Below, in pieces: positions 1-12,266 of a stretch of DNA of 64,000 bases (position 1 is its first letter; the number at the start of each line of letters is the position of its first letter). The position numbers and the translations under genes were made by a program. Below the pieces are notes generated by a model. That model did no database searches. It had not been told where the DNA came from and saw only the letters and a program-made list of their open reading frames with translations. Location: the NCBI GenBank assembly GCA_034190875.2, contig CM067349.1, forward strand, positions 34,927,071-34,991,070, written 5' to 3'. The stretch comes from Urechis unicinctus (lineage: Eukaryota > Annelida > Polychaeta > Xenopneusta > Urechidae).

Positions 1-463
1 TAACTTATCAAAACAGGAACAAACACCTGCTCTTCTCAAGGCTGTATGATGCGATCAGAATCTAGCATTGTTGTCATTACACTGATTAGTGCATCATGAT
101 TGATCCACTTAAAACATCACTCAATGAAGTTACAAGATAAGCATCCAATGTTAACTCTGGCCTCGATAAAAAGAGATTGCATCAGTTACTTGCCATGAAA
201 AATCTATCACCAATGTTCGCACTCTCATTTTGGGTGACGTCAGAAGTGCCAAGCAATTCTTTTGGCCCACCTCTTCTTCTTCTTTTTTTCCCTGTTAATA
301 ATTCGTTTTCACAACAGAAAACAAAGGCATCAGAAGAATAATATCATATATTCATATTTAACTCATTGAAAGCCATTTGTAATAACAGATCAGTTACGCT
401 GTGGCATAATGAAGTAAAATATGGTATCCAATCCTACGCGATTGCAAACATAACCCGGTTTAC
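1..463. other. No exon found downstream of SLC22 copy A
   Basis: This is where exons 6-9 of the minus-strand transporter copy A would begin. In copy B the matching intron is only 123 bp. I read the reverse complement for an equivalent of the B exon 6 loop ([16 protein letters not shown]) and found none, so the rest of copy A lies beyond the window edge or has been lost. Confidence 0.5.
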
Positions 464-2071
464 CACTGTAATAATTCGGGAGTCGAAATTCTCGGGAAGG
501 GGACATCCGTTCATCCTGGCTATCTTGCGTATTATCACGTTAGCCTCGTCATATTTATTCTGCTGCACAAGCCAGCACACTGATTCATCAAGCAGCCTGT
601 AAACCAACATAATTGCACCATCATATCCGCATTTATGTCCATAACCCATCGGTGTCAAGCTTCTTGCTGATATTCAATCACACGCTAATGGCTCTCAGTC
701 GGGCTGTGTTCGATGGCGTTTTAAAATTTATACATTACAATGCTCGTCCCGGAATTAATCAGACTTGATAATCAATTTCTTATGATCAATAACATCGTTG
801 AATGACTAACGTCATGCATTAAGTTTTGTAATGGTCTAATGTAATGTGATATCGCACATACCACCAGTATGTCAGCAATGCAATCAGAGGTATCGCTACA
901 GTAAGCTGAAGCTTAACGTCATCACGTATAGCATAGGACAGACCAGGCCAGAGCATTGCTCCAAAAGAAAAGAACAAATTGATAGCCACGCCCATTATCG
1001 TCCGCCATAGACCAGTGAGCAGTTCCATCACTAAAGCCAGTAAATACACAGAGACAAGATACAAGAACGTCCAACATGTAACATCTGCCTCGCAAAGTGA
1101 TAAGTTTGTGTTTGTTTACCCATGACGAAAGTGGGGAGATACGCCATTGAGTTACTGACGCCCATGAGAAACCTTGCAATCAGCGTCACTGAGTAATGTA
1201 AAGGGAATGCGCCAATCATCGTTGATGTCACCTTCAGCACAATACCTGCGTACAGCGCCTTTTTTTCTTCCATACCTGATAATACAATAATCATGCAGTA
1301 ATTAATTCAATAATTGCATGTTAAATATCATAAATTGTTTGGTTAGATATGGGATAATGTAACATACTTATCGGAGACATAGCCGACCACAAGGGCACCA
1401 ACGAGAATACCTGCCATGAAGAGAGTAGACAGCATCGACACCATCCAATTGTCATCACACACGAGGTCGTACTGAAAAATACAACAACAAGCTCAATTCT
1501 CCTCTACTGCATAGCTGAAGGCATAGATGCGTCCTTTATACACACGCGAAACACTTGCCCGACTGGTGATGGTGTTGATGAAGACGCTCTGGTCGTAAAC
1601 CCAATCCGAACAGTCTTTTATCTCACTGTTGTTGGTCAATGTGCCCCTGTCCCAGTTGATGAAATCGTCTAATGTATAGGATCTATAGTCAAGGTCATAC
1701 ATCTTACATTTGTCGTAGTCGCTATTATCGTCCGATGGTATAGCAACATATTTTTGGTGGCTGTGGGATAGGTTCCGTAGCTCTGGTATATAACACCAAT
1801 GATCCTGCTCGCCCGCTACGAAGTTGATGTTGATGGATTCTGCTGATAACACACTTATGGGGCACAATAGAAGGCATACAACCAACTGGTAGGTCCCCAT
1901 GCCGCCGGCTTGTTCGAGCACATCTTCCAACAGGATTGGGCTTTCCTGCTGTTCGTGACCTTTGCCATTGCGATCCGACTCATCGTGAATGTTTGTGGTA
2001 CGATCGTCGGTCATTTCTGGTGTGGTAGATCGCTTCCCATCCAAGTCATCCGGCTGATTGTTAGTTGGCAT
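464..2071 (-). pseudogene. SLC22-family transporter, copy A (5' five exons, frameshift in exon 3)
   Basis: Likely a 12-TM major-facilitator carrier of the SLC22 organic ion family in the plasma membrane. Exons: 2071-1559, 1471-1368, 1275-1120, 1030-862, 596-464. Exon 1 (171 codons, ATG at 2071) has a charged N-terminus, TM1 and the large extracellular loop with Cys residues and N-glycosylation sequons (NLS, NNS). Exon 2 opens with the family motif YDLVCDDNW and carries TM2. Exon 3 carries the GRKK motif and TM3-4, exon 4 TM5-6 ending in YWW, and exon 5 the ES..WL loop motif. Exons 2, 4 and 5 match copy B exactly in length (104, 169, 133 nt) and phase. Exon 3 is 156 nt against 155 because a run after GGAAG has 7 A instead of 6, so the GRKK half and the rest of the exon are in different frames. 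Intron 1 appears to be GC-AG. No exon beyond 464 was found. It may be a pseudogene, or the indel may be a sequencing error. Confidence 0.75.
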
Positions 2072-2411
2072 TTAAACTCGTTGTATGTGTCGACTTGTGT
2101 CTATGAATATATCATCGTTATCGCGTAGCATCAGCACCATCCGCGAAAGGTGTTAGTGGACTCATTTGGTAGATAAGACATCTTCACAAAAGCAGCGAGA
2201 ATTCTGTCAAGGTGGCCGATTGTTTCGACATATGGGTATGTCGTTCAGACTGATCTTTGATCGATGCATCAATCGACCTAACAATATAAAACGCAACTAT
2301 ATCAGTCATTAGCTTAATCAGGGGTCAATTGCACAGCTTAATCAGGGGTCAATTGCACAGAGAGTACATGTGATGAGAGAGTTATACTTAAAGAGCCGGA
2401 AGAAAAGTCAA
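2072..2411. other. Upstream region of SLC22 copy A with a 24-bp tandem repeat
   Basis: Presumed promoter/5' UTR side of copy A. The only clear structure is a perfect 24-bp unit present twice head to tail at 2311-2334 and 2335-2358 (begins AGCTTAATCAGGGG). No TATA box is evident near the start codon. Confidence 0.5.
2311..2358. repeat. Perfect 2 x 24-bp tandem repeat
   Basis: Two adjacent identical 24-bp copies about 240 bp upstream of the copy A start codon, followed by the (TA)n array. Confidence 0.9.
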
Positions 2412-2663
<252 letters not shown>

Positions 2664-5296
2664 AGACAATATGCTGGATGTTATGCATTTATTTCAATGA
2701 TATATCCCCATATGACCAAACATTTGATTTGGACAGTGTTTGTAGTGTTTTCCTCGATCTATATATCCTTGTTTGAGACAGTGGGTGACCCCATTAGAGC
2801 TAATGCAGCGCGTTAATATAGACAACAAATTTTGGTTTAAAAATTTTGCTATTTCCCTAAACTGTTCCGTGTATGCGAAATCAATGTTATTATCATCAAT
2901 GTGAACCATATAATAACAATGATTTCAATATGCAACAAACAAGTTTAAACCTTTATAGACTCAAAATATAGGAGTCTTGAATCCGTTGGGGCCACTACCT
3001 CAAGCTGAATTGTCGTATTATTATGGACTATTTATGCATGATCGTCCTGTGTACCGGCATAAAAAGATTGCTTGTTGAAGCCGATGCTTATTTTCCTTTG
3101 GCTTATCCACACGAAATTCAGGCGATATCGGGCGCGAAAGAAAGTCCGTCAGTGACCATTAAAATCGAGGTAGAGGTAATGACTGCCGATGCAATGTTTA
3201 ATATTTGCTCAATAATTGACTTACGCATAAAAACACCCTTCCTCTTAATCGCCTGTAGGAGATCATACTTTACAGAAAACGCGCCCTCTCCTCTTAACAT
3301 CATTTTATTTTGACCTACCACACCACAATCTTCATGTCGGAAATCGCCCCTCCTCCATATATGAGAGGCTAGATATCCTAGGGCGGCGAGATTGCGCAAC
3401 GTAAGTCGGATTGTAACGGACTTGTTATTATGAGAGGAAAAGGTAACTAGGTTGGAAAGATATAAGGTATGAATCTAGTATATGGTATGATAAAAACTTA
3501 GCAAATTCCGGGCGGTCGTTAACGACAACATAATGCATGAGACCGGTTGTTGACAACCATCAGAATTCGGAGTGGAATTTGGCCGAAAAGTTAGAAATTA
3601 ATCGAATATCAAGTGTTCGCCGGAGATTTGTTAAAAAAAAACACCATATTCATTAAATTCAGTCAATACTCTCACCGTTGGTGGCTTTAAAATCTTCTTA
3701 GTACGTATTTTTAAGGTGATAAGTGATGCTCAGTTAAGCATGTTTGTCAATCTACCGATAAGAGTGGGTTTTCCTGTTAGACCAACAAGGGAGTACCCGA
3801 TCGACTGTTGGTCTGTCGGGCTAATGCGCATATTCCTGCGTTCTTGGGTGCATGGGGGTGGCTGGGGCCTGTTGTGTCGGAGGAAGTGGTCATGTCTGGT
3901 TGCGCCCATATGCCTGTTTGCATGAGTGGGTGGCTTAGCGTGCGAAAAATACGGCATTTATTCGATCAATACAGTTTTCATGTTAAACACTCCCAGGAAT
4001 AGCGAAAGATGGACGCTTTTATTGTGAAACTGTCGTTTCTTTTGCTTGCTGATTGAGTCTTCATTATTATCTCGTTGCACGTTTCATGTTGTGAAACTGT
4101 CGTTACTAGCATCATCCCGAAATGATAATTGCATTAATGTTCTTGGATCACCCTACAAACAATAGTTATAATGACATTGACAACAACCAGCTAACAACTT
4201 AAACCGTAACTAAAGAGGTACAGTTACTTACAACAGCCAAACCCTCGTTTGTTTTACCTCGCTGGATGAGGATTGCCCGACAAGCCTTCATTATTATCTC
4301 GGATACGTTCTGGACGTTATGATTACTGGCGTCATCCCGAATGTTACCGCATGTGTAGCTTCTTCTGACTGACAGGCAGCAGGACGGCAATGAGTGGGGT
4401 GCAAGCGATAAACATAAACAATATTCCTTAATATCACTATGTCATATATTGCAGTGATTGTCGATTACAACAGCCAAAATGATATAATTTGAGCGCAGAA
4501 TATACCCAGGAAATCATACACAAACTGTTCAGCATCATCTCATTTCAATAACATTTCTTGCTCCGGCCCTTTTGAAATATGTCCAAAACCTGTTACAATC
4601 GTGCGCAAGATGACGGAGGTCGTGTTGTGTAGCTGTCGTCCTGTTGAACAACGCAATCGCATTTCGCCGACTCATTGGGGCCCGGCGCAATCACTGTCAA
4701 TGTTGACATTACAACGTTACTGTGATTACATAATCATCACATGTCATTCAATAGTTATACTGCTTGACTGTGTATACCTCTATATATCCAACCGAACAGG
4801 CGTAAAAGGCATCGTCTTCCTGTGGGAGTGTCATTACCCTATGACGGAGCCAGTATTCATATATACAGACCTGTGAACAAAACGTCCCGGCGTAAGACAC
4901 TGACAGCAGACCCATTAGCAAATGGTAATAATGTGGTTTTGAGTCACTTTTAACAACGAGATCATATCGCGACGGTACAGGCCTATCAGATGAAACCCCT
5001 AAGGCAAGGCGATCAGATGAGTCTCAAAACTGTGTGCAATATTCCCATTCGATCGAATGCCGATCGCGCGATACGCAAATACGTTAGCGGCGACTTACTT
5101 TTGGTAAAATTTATTTTCATGATTTTTTATATAAACAAAATTCACATTCTCCGTTTTTCATCATCCCTGAGTTCATTCTCATTAAGATATCGTTGACTAC
5201 TGATTCGGGTCTATAAAAGCAAACATTTCCATGCTATACCATGACTAGCGAGATTTGGATTTCCCTGGTATTGAGATTAGCTACAACGGTTCATCT
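2664..5296. other. Non-coding stretch with short diverged repeats
   Basis: No supportable gene. A roughly 60-bp motif (CTTCATTATTATCTCG followed by CATCCCGAA) occurs at about 4060-4123 and again at about 4289-4341. The stretch 4690-4875 resembles 23640-23790 (shared translation cores LLDC and FLWECH), but neither copy looks like a gene. Confidence 0.5.
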
Positions 5297-5476
5297 GCTG
5301 TGACATCGGGACGCCCATCGGACTTTCCTCATGAATATTCAAATTGGTTGAATGACCGCCCCGCCAAATGATGCCGCCCCAAGTGACGCTGCCCGCTGTG
5401 ACAATAGGACGCCCATCGGACTTTCCTCATGATACTTGAATTAGTTGAATGACTGCCCCGCCAGATGATGCTGCCC
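5297..5476. repeat. Diverged 98-bp tandem duplication
   Basis: Two copies beginning GCTGTGACA at 5297 and 5395. They share the block GGACGCCCATCGGACTTTCC and end in GATGATGC(C/T)GCCC-type sequence. GC-rich against an AT-rich background. Confidence 0.85.
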
Positions 5477-7394
5477 AGTTAATTTGCTCTCAAACATGTG
5501 CATTACTGTGGCTTATCATACAGTAATGTTAAATATGTCGTAGTATAACCGTGCGTTAACACAAAACTATATAATATTTTGACTGTATTTTCATTTTAAC
5601 ACTTTAGACGTAATAATTTTAGAAGCCGCCCGGGTTGTGTATGAAGCTCTCAGCCATTCCAATCCAGACGATGTCAGATTATTGCTATGGAGATATCCCC
5701 AAATGCTTATCAATGGTCAACTTGAGATTGCAAATATGCTAAGGAACATTTTGCTGACATAACTTTATATTGTGGTTTGTTGCTGTTGATATTAAGCATT
5801 CATCTTCGCTATTGAAAACAATCCGCATCACCATAAATCATGTATCTCTCTCGCCCCTGTCATATAGTGTCTGTTATGCAAACAAAAAATCTCTTTATTT
5901 GGATCATTGTTATTTATTCCTTAAATGAGAACGATGGCGTATAAAGGGGTTTGAATATTGTGGGAGCCATCAATTTAGAAAGGATAGACTTTAAGAGCAG
6001 TACTTGGTGTTACCTAGGGAATAACGCTGACGCTCCTCTGGCACGTGCATATGTCATAACTAATCGGTCAGAGATATTTGACATTGTTAAATATGCGATT
6101 CATTAAAGTTGACTAACGGGTTGTTCGGGTAAAAGCTCAGTGTTTAGCATGATGCATTAGTCGTCCCATATACCACAAGTATTCCCCGATGACGGCGTTT
6201 TTGCTGTTGGTGTTTAATAATCAAGACAATGATGACTTCTCTTGCATGATGCTTCTCAATCCTCTACGCATTAATCAGGTAAATGTAGCGTGAATTCACT
6301 ATTTTCTGGACGAGAATTTCATTTGCGCTTTTTACTCCAACAGCAGAAAAAACCGTAGCGTTTCATCTTATCTACCATTGACTACCCCTAGTCGTAATCT
6401 GATGCCAATTTTTCCTCGCCTTTGTAGCCATGCACAATTTGGCAGGCAGTCATTTTGTAAGTTAATGAAGCAGAGAGGGAGACTCCCAGTCACGGAATAA
6501 ATACAACACAAATTAACAAAACATTGTAATAACATGTTTTTCATCCTGACCAGTACATTTTGAGGATAACATTACCGCCAACTTGTAATTGTTGAAGATT
6601 TCTTCATTTTGCTAAAAGTTTCGACTAATCGTTGATCGAGTTGCGGAAATGAGGTGACCGCGTTCAATAACGTCAATTTCTACTTCATGATATCATAAAG
6701 CCATGATATTTCTGTCTAATGAGACTACTATCTTTTTTGCCTGGGTTGCCTGAGCTATCTAGCGCAAGATCAACCTCTGTATGGAAGAAGTATTTCTTTT
6801 GTTTGATCCGACATAATGCTTAATCATTGCAAGGATCTTAGCATCATATATGCAAGCACGATTGATATATGCCTCGGTGTATTCTAGCATTGAAGATACA
6901 TGGCGCTAGGCTGTTTAATGTCAGGAATTAAAACCCTCCTCTCTGCAGTAAGGATGATACGTGTAGTTTTGTGCGAGAATGATTTGCTGAAACAACTTAT
7001 CTCCCATATAGCTTAACACGCTGAGGCTTGTTGAAAGATTCCGCCTAATACACAATCTAACCTGGGTAGAATCATTTCAGCAACTTATCCAAGAATTATT
7101 TTAAAATGTGAGTAGCACACGAAGTCCCGAAATCACAAGTCAGCTGCATCATCGCAGAGCTGTCTTTTGGGTTAATATCCATTATTTTAATTGCATGGCT
7201 GGAACTTGCGTCAGCCTATACTTTTTGCTAGTACATGCATGGCTGCACAGACGAAGAGCTCTTGTTTTCTTTTAGCAACGGGTAGCTACAAACAATAATC
7301 AATAATTGGTTGAAAGAAAATGTTCTGTGTTATCGCAGGCCAAGAGCTATGCAAAACGCACATGGAATCCGTTCGCTAATCATCGGGTACTCAC
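5477..7394. other. No gene seen
   Basis: Stops are dense in all frames, and I saw no exon-like block with flanking splice signals and no RNA gene. Confidence 0.5.
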
Positions 7395-9436
7395 GCTACG
7401 TTTAACTGATAAATGGGTCGAAGAGAAGCAGTCATCAGTTTCTACAATGAGAAATCATCAATCTCTTCATGACTGAGCATGAGCTGCACTTGGGCCGTCA
7501 ATGAAGAATAACTGCTGTCATTTGTAATGCATCCAATGATTAATGGATGCTTCACGCTGTGAATGGTAGGACTTTTGTTTGCTGCCAGAGGTAAGCCGAT
7601 TGCTTTCTTTTACATCGTTGGCGAATTGAATAACAGAGGCTGCTGTCGCTGTATGAGGCCCAGGGACCATTACAAACTATGTAAAATATCACCAAGCGAT
7701 CAGGTTTGACAGATGTACTTGTAAGTAGAGCGTGTGCTGGACAAGCCCGAGTAGTTATGTCTCACATTTAATGTCACATTGATTCCAACTACCTTCATAA
7801 AACCACTTAAGTCGCAAGCGTTCTCATTATAGAAACACATTTTCGAGTGTATCAAGCTCGCGTCACTATATCAATATTTCTTACTTGTTTGTAAATCAAA
7901 GACGATATCCAAAGAGGAAAGCCAACCTGAGTAATAACGTTCAAGAATGTACATTGATAGCGACGCATAATGCTCTATATTAAAGGGAGTAGCCCGCGCC
8001 ATACAGATAATTATGTTTTCTGATGTTTGTCGACATTTACAGCCTGTTTTGCTTCAGCGCGCAATTGATAAGTCAATGGGGATATCTTAGCAGCAGTAGG
8101 CTAATACTAACGACTAGTGGCTTATCTATACACAACGCGGAATTAAGATACACTACAACAATGATATAACCAGAGAAGTAAGTGGAAACGATGACAATAT
8201 ATCAGCTGATTTGCAGAGAACAATGCGATATATTTTTACACATTATATCCATATAATAAGTCACATTAATACAGACGTCGGAAAATTAGCCTATCGACAC
8301 CAGGCAGCGTCCTTCAGTGGGGCGGTATGGGCCTAATTTGAATATTCATGATTGGAGTAACATGGGCGTCATGACGCCACAATTGAAATATTTCGATCCC
8401 TAAAGCACTATTTTCCGGGAGAGTCGCCAGTGAATCGTGTTCAAATGATCTCGTCGACGATGGTGTTGATGGGAACAAAAAAGGTGATGATAACAAGTTA
8501 ATGATAGTAATGAGCGAGAAGATTACAAATATTTTGAATTCATGAAAGAAAACACGGCCATTATCAGCGAATGAGTTTGGGGTTGAGATTATTTGTCCAC
8601 ATAAATTGGTGATCAGCACGTCACGTGAGTATGCGCACATAGGTACGCGATGATCATCACACTACCTCCAGGTAGGGACTTGCCTAACACAATAAGAACC
8701 ATTGTGTTAGCGTCATTTAGTGGCAAGAGTGTGAAGCATTTGTTTACAATGGATGTGTCTCTGACACGACTCTCTCTTTGACCAGACCATGATCAACAAT
8801 TTATTTAGGATCTGCCATTTAATTTTCTGGAGGAATTAATGTAGCTAGGAAATTGTTTTAAAAAACTGGTCTAGTGCCTAATGGGCATTGAATACTCAAC
8901 TTTGTGCGTCCTGGCTGAAGACGAGGGTGTGTTTTAATTGCATGCTATTGGGTGTTATTCGGTGCTTCAGACGATATGCGCATAGCTGTGTGAAATGGTG
9001 CCAATGGGACGGGTGGATGAGCTGGTGCCTATATACGCGCGTATAAAGGTGGGCATGCGCGTGCGTGGATGTGCGGGCGCTATTCTACACACACATGTGT
9101 GTGCATGCAAGCTTAATGAACAAAGAGAGCAAGTACAATCATTAGGATACAAAGCGTATGAATGACAAAAGTATAGATATAGATTGTAGGCATGTTTAAA
9201 TCTTGCGAATGTCCTGCTAAAATGATAGCGTTCAATACAATATTCATATGCCAGGGATAATGGAAAAAATAGATCTGATGCAAATATTGTGATTGTGAAA
9301 CCATTGTCTTCACAACGCGTCGGCATGTCTTGCTCTGCCTGACTATACCTTAGAGGAGTCGTTGCCTGTGAGTTCACCACAGCAAACACTTGAACACGAA
9401 ATGATGATTGGCTAATTTACTCTGATGATCCTGCAT

Positions 9437-9742
9437 GGTCTATCATGTTAAAAAAACATATAAGTAACCAGTTTACTATTAATTCTTAACTTATAACGCT
9501 TCAGTCAGCTATACAGCTAGATGAGGATTGTCTGATAGGCGTTCATTATGATTTATATATCAAAGCAGTAACTCCCGTTATGATCACTGGTCTATCTTGT
9601 TAAAAAAACATATAAGTTACCAGTTAACTATTAATACTTAACTCACAATGCTTCAGCCAGTTATACAGCTAGATGAGGATTGTCTAATAGGCGTTCATTG
9701 TGATTTAGATATAGAATCAGTAACTCCCGTTATGATCGCTGG
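9437..9742. repeat. 152-bp tandem duplication
   Basis: Two adjacent copies beginning GGTCTATC at 9437 and 9589. Each holds TTAAAAAAACATATAAGT and a GATGAGGATTGTCT block. Only one equivalent unit is obvious in the paralogous block near 30520-30600, so this duplication probably came after the segmental duplication. Confidence 0.85.
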
Positions 9743-10563
9743 TTTTAATGACTTTTCAAGTCGTGCTCGCGTTTGTCTTAATCTATGCTGCTGCATTCTA
9801 TGATTCATTATTTGGCACTAATGTATTCACATTTTACAATCTATCTCGGCAACTGTGGGTTGCGGAAACGTTATATCGGTATGTATGGATTTTCTTCTAG
9901 GCAGAAACAGGCCTCCTCTCTTCTCATGCGATTTGTACTGCATGCGTTTGCGGATATCTTGCGCCAATGAGAAGGTTATCACGTCAGGGGTTCGTGAGGA
10001 CTGAGCGGTTGGCTAGGTTATTTAACAAGAGCCAGCTAGCTTTGAAATGTGTTGATTTCAAATGGAAACGTTTGTGTTTCAGATTGAGGTAGCAATTACC
10101 ACTGCTAATGTGGTTGCTATGAGGTGTATAATTATCAAATAATGACTTAGTGTAAAAATTGAATGTGATTATTATGCTGTCAGCAAGCGCTGTAAATAAC
10201 CCATTACAGTGGTGACCCGATCCAACACGGCTTGAACAAGAACTGTGTGTTTCTCTTGTTGTAACTGACACGATGCTAAGTCGTTTGTTAAAATCGTAAC
10301 AGAATTCGCATCTTCATTCTAGAATTGATGAGAAATGGCGTTAAATATAGTGAGGACCTTGCTGTTAACATAATGGATTTTGCAGTGTATATTTCGTGCG
10401 AGTTTGTTTAGGTCAATCAACTAATCTCGCATGTTATTGTTGCGATATTAATAGACTCCCTATATCACTACAGATGTCAAATGTCTTATAATTGCTCACT
10501 TGGCAATGTGTTCTGTAGCAATATGATACACATGCATACAGTTGCAATGTAACAGTATGGCGT

Positions 10564-10677
10564 GCATTGTGAGCGGAGTTTGAGAACTTAAATCAATAGA
10601 TTATCGAACTGCGTAATTATGCATTGCGAGCGGAGTTTGATAAATACATCAGTAGGTTGTAGAACTGCGTAATTATG
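10564..10677. repeat. 57-bp tandem duplication
   Basis: Two copies beginning GCATTG(T/C)GAGCGGAGTTTGA at 10564 and 10621, both ending GAACTGCGTAATTATG. Confidence 0.85.
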
Positions 10678-11560
10678 GACCTCCCTGCAGATTACTATCT
10701 ATATATGTATGATCAGGTTGATGTTAATGAACCGCATTGAGCACAATTAATCGATAATGTCGACCAATAATTAACTGTAGATGAGGGGAGCACAAGAACT
10801 CGGGATTTATTGAGAGAAACGACATTCTCGATGTTGATGGGACCCAAAAATTGAACGGTCACTTAGCGATCAGGTTCGACACGTGCTTGTATAAAAGAAT
10901 CTTTTCCGTTAATCAGCAAATTAATGTTAGGTATCCACATCGATACTTATTACATTCTATTATATCATGAGCAGCCAATTTTCTCATTTAAAGAACAACT
11001 TTCAAATAGAAATGTTACAACGACAATGTATTATAGGTTAATACGTCCGTGTGCGTTGATTACCAACTGTCATGACCAAATTACCAATGGCCTTGTCAGC
11101 GCGTGTTTGGTGGGATATACTTTGCCTTCGTTAAAGGACTAGTGTGTCTTTTTAGTAACACATTGAGGGAATGAACGTCGATGAACATAAGAAAGATATT
11201 TGAGGCATATATGGGTGCATTCAGGCTCTTTGTAGTTCCCAAAAAGCAATACCCATTATAGAATGATTCCAAAGTAATCATTATACTTCCCGCTTGTTTT
11301 ATGATAAATCATATATCATTATCAGAGTAAGTCAATGAGAATGCACGGAGCATAGCATTCGACGCCCATTGCAATAGGAATGAAACATTTGTGGATTGAG
11401 TGGTAGTGTGTGGCAGTATTCACCCCGTCTCAACATAGAGTTTAACATCTTGTTAGTGGACATATTTTCGGGGACTCATCGGATGGATTTGTTGTGCCGG
11501 CCATATGCTACCACAATTTGCTTGCGTGTCTAATCGTATAAACATAACGGTGCGTTGATG

Positions 11561-12138
11561 TGGTAACGACGCGGTCACAGGACGACGGTGTCAGTTTCAT
11601 CTTCTCGGCTGAATGAGAAGAGATATGCCGGGCCAAGAAGCATTATGCTGGAATAATATGATGTGACGATGCATTCACATCTATGGCAACTCGGCTAACT
11701 CGGCATCGCTGGCAGAAAATATAACTACGAGCAACAGTACACTCTCTGAACTTAACACAGCAAATGAATTATCTCGGAGTTACGATTTCGTTATCTACAT
11801 TAAGAGATATAGAATGTCGTTCTACTGGGTTGCCTCACTGTACAGCCTCGTAGTGAGTCAGGTAAGTTTAACCTGGCGATTTGTGCACATATACGATCAG
11901 AGGTTTATCAACAATCAACATATGCTATTTATCTGTTGTAGTTTGATGTTTAAATTGCTTCATCAAAATATCTTCAACACTTTGCATTCAAATAAAACCG
12001 ATGAGCAGGTGTCGCTGATTGGCATTTCAACATTATCAGCAATAATCAACGATATGGTTAGAGACAGTTGATCATCCAATCGAAGCAGCATGAAAATCAG
12101 TTCCCACAATCAGTACATAGTTGCTTCCTCTCAGGTAT
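11561..12138. other. No gene seen
   Basis: About 11985-12075 (core GTGTCGCTGATTGGCAT) resembles 27836-27930, another member of the diverged low-copy repeats of this locus. An 85-codon open frame at 11814-12071 has no recognisable features. Confidence 0.4.
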
Positions 12139-12266
12139 CACCCGATTCTGAAACCTGCAATGCCAAGTAGCGTGTGCAGGTCTCCAACTGCTTATGCTAA
12201 TAGACATTGCAGCTGGTCTTATCGTACCATGTGAGATACCTGCATTCGCCAATCAGCGTTGCAGGT
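12139..12266 (+). repeat. 128-bp dispersed repeat, inverted partner at 22776-22903
   Basis: The reverse complement of 22776-22903 with one mismatch that I can see (127/128). The identity stops sharply at both ends. This is far younger than the segmental duplication around it, so it is probably a short mobile-element fragment or a recent ectopic copy. Confidence 0.85.

Larger units (their letters stand above)
7395..11560 (+). repeat. Segmental duplication, copy 1 (paired with 29325-32600)
   Basis: Diverged but collinear with 29325-32600 in direct orientation. Matching anchors include 7410-7735 with 29345-29720, 8870-9390 with 29920-30425, 9440-9780 with 30440-30620, 10220-10370 with 30905-31070, 10490-10680 with 31180-31340, and 10860-11560 with 32090-32600. 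Indels account for the length difference. Open frames inside (8967-9389 minus, and its partner near 30100-30450) share residues because the DNA is duplicated, not because a gene is evident. Confidence 0.7.

Noticed and set aside
4601..4876. 91-codon open frame with FLWECH core shared with 23521-23790
   Set aside because: The similarity follows from DNA duplication; no initiation context, splice sites or family motif, and the flanks diverge in different frames.
8967..9389. 140-codon minus-strand frame resembling frames at 30102-30450
   Set aside because: Within the segmental duplication; the partner is broken into different frames, so no sign of protein constraint.
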